From contig PAXL01000006.1 of assembly GCA_002714465.1 (NCBI GenBank), positions 1 to 17,686 of the forward strand: DNA of 17,686 bases, read 5' to 3'. Below, one piece after another: positions 13,474-17,686 of the stretch. The notes beneath the pieces were generated by a model. The model saw only the letters and a program-made list of their open reading frames with translations, did not search any database and had not been told where the DNA came from. This DNA comes from Gemmatimonadota bacterium (GTDB taxonomy: Bacteria > Latescibacterota > UBA2968). The position numbers and the translations under genes are program-made. Numbering within the stretch: the first letter of the stretch is position 1; the number at the start of each line of letters is the position of its first letter.

Positions 13474-14722
13474 AACACCTCCCAATCCCGAATACCCAGC
13501 TCGCGCGTTCAGAACGTGTCGTGTTAGTCGGCTGGCGTCGGGCAGGCCCTCCGTGATCACAGGCCGGATCTTTCGTGACAAGGGAGCAAGCTACCTGTCC
13601 GACGAATCCGGTGTTGTGCGCTTATCGGGTATGAAGTGCACCGGATCGATCGTAGAAGCGAAGGGTACTTGGACGGGTGCCTCTTTCGAAGTAAGCGACC
13701 ACGTCGCGCTCACTCCAGAGACCAGCGCCGCCGCAGAAGACAGACGACGCATCCACGGCCTGCGAGCGGATGTCCTGCGAGGCATTCGATCCTTCTTCGA
13801 CAGCAGAGGGTTTACCGAGGTCGAAACCCCCCTTCTAACCCACTCACCCGGAATGGAGCCCCACCTGCGTGCTTTCGAGACTCACACGAAGTCAGGTCGC
13901 CCGCTCTTCCTGACGACCTCTCCAGAGTACGCGATGAAGCGACTCCTGTCCGAGGGGCTCGAACGGATCTATCAGGTCTGTAAATCCTTCCGTGACGAGC
14001 AGCACGCCGCACACCACAATCCCGAATTCTCGATGCTCGAATGGTATCGCGCCTACACCGACTACAGGCACATCGCGGATGACACCGAGTCGCTGGTCGC
14101 TGAGCTAACCGAACGCATCACAGGCTCCACACGACTGTCGTTTCGCGACAACACGATCGATGTTGCACGGCCCTGGGTTCGGATGACGGTAAGGGAAGCG
14201 TTCAACCGCTATAGCGACGTGAACTCGGATCCCTGCGACGAGCCTGGCGCGTTCTTGGAGGGAGCCCAAAAAAGCGGTATCACATCTATCGATGAGTCGG
14301 ATGACTTCGACACAGCCTTTTTCAAGATCTTTCTCGACCAGATCGAACCGCATCTGGGATCCTCTCGTCCGACCATCCTGATAGACTATCCCGCAAGCAT
14401 GGGTGCCCTAGCAAAGCGATCATCCGATGAGCCCACCGTCGCCGAACGGTTCGAGGTCTACATCGCCGGCATCGAGCTCGCAAACGCTTTCACCGAGCTA
14501 AACGATCCCACCGAACAACGGGAAAGACTCGAATCCGAAGCCGCTGAAAGGTCATCCCTCGGCATGCCCCGACATCCGATCGACGAGTCTTTCCTGGATG
14601 CGCTCTCATCCGGTATGCCTCCCTCCGGGGGAATTGCGCTCGGCGTGGACCGGCTTATCATGCTGCTATCGGGCGCCGATCACATTGCCGACGTACTCGC
14701 ATTTCCCTTCCCGGATCTATAA
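13442..14722 (+). CDS. epmA: EF-P lysyltransferase EpmA-like protein with an N-terminal extension
   Basis: A class II lysyl-tRNA-synthetase-like enzyme of the EpmA (PoxA/GenX) family, which attaches (beta-)lysine to elongation factor P. The core from about residue 105 has motif 1 (FTEVETPLL, 124-132), the TSPEYAMKRLL segment, motif 2 with FRDE and HHNPEFSMLEWYR, and motif 3 (GIALGVDRL, 397-405). The HHNPEF-MLEWYR string is characteristic. At 426 residues it is about 100 longer than typical EpmA (about 325). Residues 36-92 look like a short beta-barrel (VITGRIF...ASYLSDESGVVRLSG), possibly a reduced OB fold. EF-P and the aminomutase EpmB are not in the window. The start at 13442 overlaps the previous gene; the ATG at 13460 is an alternative. 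Neither has a clear ribosome binding site. Confidence 0.82.
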   Translation: MHHISPMPPPETPPNPEYPARAFRTCRVSRLASGRPSVITGRIFRDKGASYLSDESGVVRLSGMKCTGSIVEAKGTWTGASFEVSDHVALTPETSAAAEDRRRIHGLRADVLRGIRSFFDSRGFTEVETPLLTHSPGMEPHLRAFETHTKSGRPLFLTTSPEYAMKRLLSEGLERIYQVCKSFRDEQHAAHHNPEFSMLEWYRAYTDYRHIADDTESLVAELTERITGSTRLSFRDNTIDVARPWVRMTVREAFNRYSDVNSDPCDEPGAFLEGAQKSGITSIDESDDFDTAFFKIFLDQIEPHLGSSRPTILIDYPASMGALAKRSSDEPTVAERFEVYIAGIELANAFTELNDPTEQRERLESEAAERSSLGMPRHPIDESFLDALSSGMPPSGGIALGVDRLIMLLSGADHIADVLAFPFPDL

Positions 14723-14781
14723 ACGGCAGAGGCTGAAACCTCGGAACGCGCAGAACAAACGAAAAACCAGAAAGGACCCAA

Positions 14782-15546
14782 ATGGGCAAGCTCGACGGAA
14801 AGGTCGCTCTGATCACGGGCGGCGGCACCGGCATCGGCCGGGCAACGGCTCTCCTGCTCGCGGAGCACGGTGCGAATGTGGCCGTCAACTACAGCCGTTC
14901 GAAAGATGACGCCGAACAGACAGTGGCTGATGTCGAAGCGACCGGCCGTAAAGCGATCGCCGTCCAGGCGAACATTTCCGAGGATGCCTCTTGTCGTACG
15001 ATGGTCGACACGGTCGTCAGCGACCTCGGCAGGCTTGATATCCTCGTGAACAACGCCGGCACGACACGCATGGTCCCCCTCGACGACCTCGAAGGACTCA
15101 CCGAGGACGACTGGGATGCGATCATAGGCGTCAACGTAAAGGGCACCTTCTTCTGCTGCCGAGCTGCGATCCCAAAAATGAAGGAAGTCGGCGGCGGCCA
15201 GATCGTAAACACGGCCTCAATCGCTGGAACGACCGGCCAGGGCAGCTCAATCGCCTACTCTACTTCGAAAGCCGGCATCATCTGTATGACCCAGTCGCTC
15301 GCCGTCAGCCAGGCCCCCGACATCCAGGTCAACGCGGTCTCTCCGGGGCTCGTCGAAACACGCTGGGTAAAGGGCTGGGAAGAGAACAACGCCATCCACG
15401 CAAAAGGCACACCGATGCGCCGCAACGCGATGGCCGAAGACGTGGCCGAAGCGATCGTAGGCCTAGTCCTCAGCCCCTTCGTCACCGGACAGAACCTCGT
15501 CGTAGACGGCGGCCGCAGCCTCTGGCTCTCTGCTGCAAGAGACTGA
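14782..15546 (+). CDS. SDR family oxidoreductase (FabG-like)
   Basis: A 254-residue classical SDR. The cofactor loop is TGGGTGIG (12-19), followed by NYSRSK (36-41), whose Arg39 suggests NADPH. NNAG is at 90-93, with Asn118. The catalytic Ser146 (NTASIAG), Tyr159 and Lys163 (YSTSK) are all present. The C-terminus has VTGQNLVVDGGRS. Sequence style is closer to 3-oxoacyl-ACP reductase/FabG-like SDRs than the SDR at 11872, but no fatty-acid genes are adjacent, so the substrate is unknown. AAAGGA lies 5 bases before the ATG. It begins 59 bases after the EpmA-like gene and may be co-transcribed; it is followed by an array of hairpins. Confidence 0.92.
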   Translation: MGKLDGKVALITGGGTGIGRATALLLAEHGANVAVNYSRSKDDAEQTVADVEATGRKAIAVQANISEDASCRTMVDTVVSDLGRLDILVNNAGTTRMVPLDDLEGLTEDDWDAIIGVNVKGTFFCCRAAIPKMKEVGGGQIVNTASIAGTTGQGSSIAYSTSKAGIICMTQSLAVSQAPDIQVNAVSPGLVETRWVKGWEENNAIHAKGTPMRRNAMAEDVAEAIVGLVLSPFVTGQNLVVDGGRSLWLSAARD

Positions 15547-15556
15547 AGCTCACTAA

Positions 15557-15601
15557 CAGGAGAGCCGGGAAGCAAGAACCACCACTTCTCCCGCTCTCCT
15601 G
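15557..15601 (+). terminator. Long stem-loop after the SDR gene, likely terminator
   Basis: CAGGAGAG (15557-15564) pairs with CTCTCCTG (15594-15601), and the stem continues inward as CGGGAAG against CTTCTCCCG with one bulge. It starts 10 bases after the SDR stop. The downstream CTCAACTTTC is only moderately T-rich. Confidence 0.55.
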
Positions 15602-15634
15602 CTCAACTTTCATACTCTTCAGACTAAGGCCCCT

Positions 15635-15648
15635 CTACGAACTCGTAG
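15635..15648. repeat. Short palindromic hairpin CTACGA-AC-TCGTAG
   Basis: A perfect 6-bp stem with a 2-base loop lies between the two larger hairpin groups in the 15547-15749 gap. Its role is unknown; it may be part of a structured transcript or a protein site. Confidence 0.3.
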
Positions 15649-15682
15649 GCGGCCGCGTATGCACCTCCCTGGCTTCCCACGA

Positions 15683-15734
15683 GTTGGCAAAAGCCAACAC
15701 GAAAGGGGCAACGCTTCGCGTTGCCCCTTTCGTG
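15683..15734. terminator. Tandem hairpins, likely bidirectional terminator between convergent genes
   Basis: GTTGGC-AAAA-GCCAAC (15683-15698) is followed directly by a perfect 17-bp stem with a TTC loop: CACGAAAGGGGCAACGC (15698-15714) against its complement at 15718-15734. This is the strongest hairpin in the window and sits 16 bases beyond the stop of the minus-strand PhyH-family gene. On that strand the loop of the second hairpin supplies TTTT after the long stem, which fits termination of that gene. Confidence 0.7.
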
Positions 15735-15749
15735 TCCTCCGCAGCCACT

Positions 15750-16598
15750 CTAGAATGGGACAGGCTCTCCCAGTTCCCTAGGATTCCTCGGCCATCTGAA
15801 CTTCGCTTCTCCTGTCAGCAGTGCGCGGTGTTCCTCTGAGACCGTCTCGGCGAAATCCGGATCCGGGTCATACCCCATCCAGGCTTGGAACATCGTCGGC
15901 ATGTAGCCTCCTAGGATCAGCAGCCGGTCCCTGTCCGACTTGATGATCCCGGCCGCGTGGATCAGAGACTCGTAAAACAGCAGCGTCGATCCGGCCGGCG
16001 CGATCACCTGGTGAATCATCGACGGGTCTTCATATGCCGCGTTGATGATATCTTCCTGCGGGGGGGTACCCGTCGGCAACTTGTGTGTTCCTGCGATCAC
16101 CGTCGTACCCCCGTCATCGGGTCCAAGATCGGTCAGATTCGTCAGTGCCTTGATGAACGAGAAGTGATACAGACCCTTGTCGTAGTGGCTGTAGGCCGGG
16201 TTAATCCCACGGTGGAAGCCATGTCGCTCCTTCTCCTCCTTCAACGGACGACGGATGTGTGCATCGGACTGCTGAAGCCTAGCAGGTCCACCGATGATTT
16301 CTTCCGCCATCCCGACGATATGGGGGTGGGTCAGGTAGTCGAAAAAGCAAGGCGCAAGGTGCGGAAGATTGTCGATCCGGAAAAACTCCTCACTCGTGCT
16401 GGTGTTCCAGCAGCTGGGCCCCGGCATCTTGCCATCCCGCCGAAAATCGGCTTCGATCTGGTAGAGTGTGCCCTTGAGCGTGCCGACCTCGTCTTCCGTC
16501 AGCAGATTCTCGATGATCACATAGCCGTAGATCTCGATGTGGAGTCGCTGAGCCGGTGTCAACGCGGGAAATGGCTTGGGTGTAGACGTGTCACTCAT
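15750..16598 (-). CDS. Phytanoyl-CoA dioxygenase (PhyH) family protein, atypical metal motif
   Basis: A 282-residue PhyH-family protein with a recognisable core: LTDLGPDDGGTTVIAGTHK (155-173), distal His214 (SLIHAAG) and 2-oxoglutarate Arg225 (DRDRLLILGGY). The proximal motif is ambiguous. At the expected distance before the LTDL strand lies FHRG (His129-x-Gly131), with Gly where the metal-ligand Asp normally sits; HYD (138-140) occurs nine residues later. It differs clearly from the PhyH protein at 3747, which has a plain HTD. The start at 16598 is chosen because AAGAGGA lies 6 bases upstream; the frame is open to 16688 but that region has no family similarity. It is divergent from the FG-GAP gene and convergent with the SDR. 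Confidence 0.82.
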   Translation of the reverse strand: MSDTSTPKPFPALTPAQRLHIEIYGYVIIENLLTEDEVGTLKGTLYQIEADFRRDGKMPGPSCWNTSTSEEFFRIDNLPHLAPCFFDYLTHPHIVGMAEEIIGGPARLQQSDAHIRRPLKEEKERHGFHRGINPAYSHYDKGLYHFSFIKALTNLTDLGPDDGGTTVIAGTHKLPTGTPPQEDIINAAYEDPSMIHQVIAPAGSTLLFYESLIHAAGIIKSDRDRLLILGGYMPTMFQAWMGYDPDPDFAETVSEEHRALLTGEAKFRWPRNPRELGEPVPF

Positions 16599-16709
16599 GT
16601 TGATCCTCTTGAAATGCGTGCCCTTACGTGGCTTCTCATCATATCTTGGCCCGGTATGCTGCCGACAGCGCAATATAGGCACATGCAAACTAGCCTCCCA
16701 GAGCCAACT

Positions 16710-17686
16710 ATGAATCCGAGCCTGATCACGCTGATTTTATACCTGGTCCTCGCCTCATCGAGCGCATCCGAAGATCCTTGGCCGCTCCACATCATCGATG
16801 ACATCCCGCGCGGGGCCGACGGGGTTCGGCTAGCTGACGTAAATCGAGACGGCCTGCCCGACATAACGACCGGATGGGAAGAAGGCGGCCTGACGCGTGT
16901 CTACATCAATCCGGGACATCAGCACGTCCGGGACAAATGGCCTGCCGTGACCTCAGGGAGGACACCCTCGGCAGAGGATGCCGTTTTCGCCGACATCGAT
17001 GGGGATGGAGCCGTCGATGTGATCACCAGTTGCGAAGGCAAAACTCGAACGGTGTTCGTCAATTGGGCGCCCAGGCTCCAAGACTACCTGACCGCTAAAA
17101 AATGGACGACAACGGCACTCCCCGCGACTCAGGATCAAACCGGCTGGATGTTCGCGCTTCCACTCCAGATAGACGGTCAGCACGGTATTGACATCGTCGT
17201 ATCGGCGCGAGGCCGATCCGCTCTTGTCGGCTGGCTAGAGTCGCCTCCAAATCCGCGAGTGGGATCGGACTGGAAACTGCACCCGTTGTATGATGCGGGT
17301 TGGATCATGTCCCTCATCGCTGAGGACGTGGACAACGACGGAGACGAGGATCTCATCGTATCTGATCGAAAGGGTGACAAATCTGGTGTCCTCTGGCTGG
17401 AGAACCCGGGAACGCAAAAAGCCACAGCAATTTGGGCAGAGCATCGCATCGGTGCGTCAGGCCGGGAAGTCATGTTCCTTGACCTTGCAGACCTCGACGG
17501 CGATCAGGAACAGGACCTCGTCGCAGCGGTACGACCGGACGCAATCCATTGGTTCAGACGTCCGGAAAACCCCAAGAAGCCCTGGTCCGAACACATCATA
17601 CCTGTTGCGTTCGTGAACGGAGGACTAGGTAGCTCAAAAGGCGTGCGTGTCGGCGACATCGATGGCAACGGGACTCCAGACATCGT
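16710..17686 (+). CDS. Secreted FG-GAP/VCBS-like repeat protein, truncated by the window edge
   Basis: A frame open from 16683 to the right edge without a stop, at least 325 residues from the ATG at 16710. That Met starts a signal peptide (MNPSLITLILYLVLASSSA). The mature part has repeating blades, each with an Asp-rich calcium loop: DVNRDGLPDI, DIDGDGAVDV, DVDNDGDEDL, DLDGDQEQDL and DIDGNGTPDI. Recurrent W-x-x-H-x-I strands such as WPLHIID and WSEHIIP lie between them. This is the FG-GAP/VCBS-type beta-propeller seen in exported proteins of environmental bacteria, often for carbohydrate binding or adhesion. No enzyme domain is visible in the part present. No good ribosome binding site was seen; the ATG at 16683 is an in-frame alternative. 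It diverges from the PhyH gene across about 110 bases. Confidence 0.85.
   Translation, partial: MNPSLITLILYLVLASSSASEDPWPLHIIDDIPRGADGVRLADVNRDGLPDITTGWEEGGLTRVYINPGHQHVRDKWPAVTSGRTPSAEDAVFADIDGDGAVDVITSCEGKTRTVFVNWAPRLQDYLTAKKWTTTALPATQDQTGWMFALPLQIDGQHGIDIVVSARGRSALVGWLESPPNPRVGSDWKLHPLYDAGWIMSLIAEDVDNDGDEDLIVSDRKGDKSGVLWLENPGTQKATAIWAEHRIGASGREVMFLDLADLDGDQEQDLVAAVRPDAIHWFRRPENPKKPWSEHIIPVAFVNGGLGSSKGVRVGDIDGNGTPDI

Noticed and set aside
16599..16688. N-terminal extension of the second PhyH-family protein
   Set aside because: The ATG at 16598 has AAGAGGA at proper spacing and the extra 30 residues (basic, Cys/His-containing) match nothing in the family.

Overview
This is a bacterial chromosomal window: dense genes on both strands, short gaps, and moderately high GC (judged by eye). 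No rRNA, tRNA, CRISPR array, insertion sequence, integrase or phage gene is visible. The gene mix is two phytanoyl-CoA-dioxygenase-like proteins, aldo/keto reductases, short-chain dehydrogenases, a secreted cohesin-like/dockerin-like protein and an FG-GAP protein. It resembles environmental lineages such as Latescibacterota or Poribacteria. That placement is inference from gene content only; no marker gene is present to settle it.

Layout. Positions 1-116 hold the 3' end of an unidentified gene. An MFS exporter (179-1618, -) diverges from an aldo/keto reductase (1723-2673, +). A probable two-gene minus-strand operon follows: a PhyH-family dioxygenase (3747-4733) and a second aldo/keto reductase (2763-3707). 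Its leader holds ten tandem GGGTTCA heptamers just downstream of a near-consensus promoter. Positions 4853-5202 contain no clear intact gene, only a degenerate minus-strand reading frame. A plus-strand cluster then runs from 5203 to 9762: a 40-codon ORF with a strong ribosome binding site, a secreted repeat protein separated from it by one in-frame TAG, an ABC ATPase and permease of the BMP/nucleoside type, and a metallo-beta-lactamase-fold hydrolase.

From 10003 to 12633 three minus-strand genes encode a cohesin-like/dockerin-like exported protein, a small predicted beta-barrel protein and an SDR. From 12865 to 15546 three plus-strand genes encode a histidine-phosphatase-fold protein without its catalytic His, an EpmA-like EF-P lysyltransferase with an extra N-terminal domain, and a second SDR. 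A cluster of strong hairpins (15557-15734) separates these from a second PhyH-family gene (15750-16598, -). This gene diverges from a secreted FG-GAP repeat gene that runs off the right edge.

Most of the window looks like scattered small-molecule metabolism (Fe/2-oxoglutarate dioxygenases, NAD(P)H oxidoreductases, transport) plus exported proteins. The most unusual points are the heptamer array inside a 5' leader, the in-frame amber junction at 5323-5325, the degenerate phosphatase overlapping an EpmA gene with an OB-like extension, the possible H-x-G iron site in the second PhyH protein, and the high density of the palindrome CGATCG.
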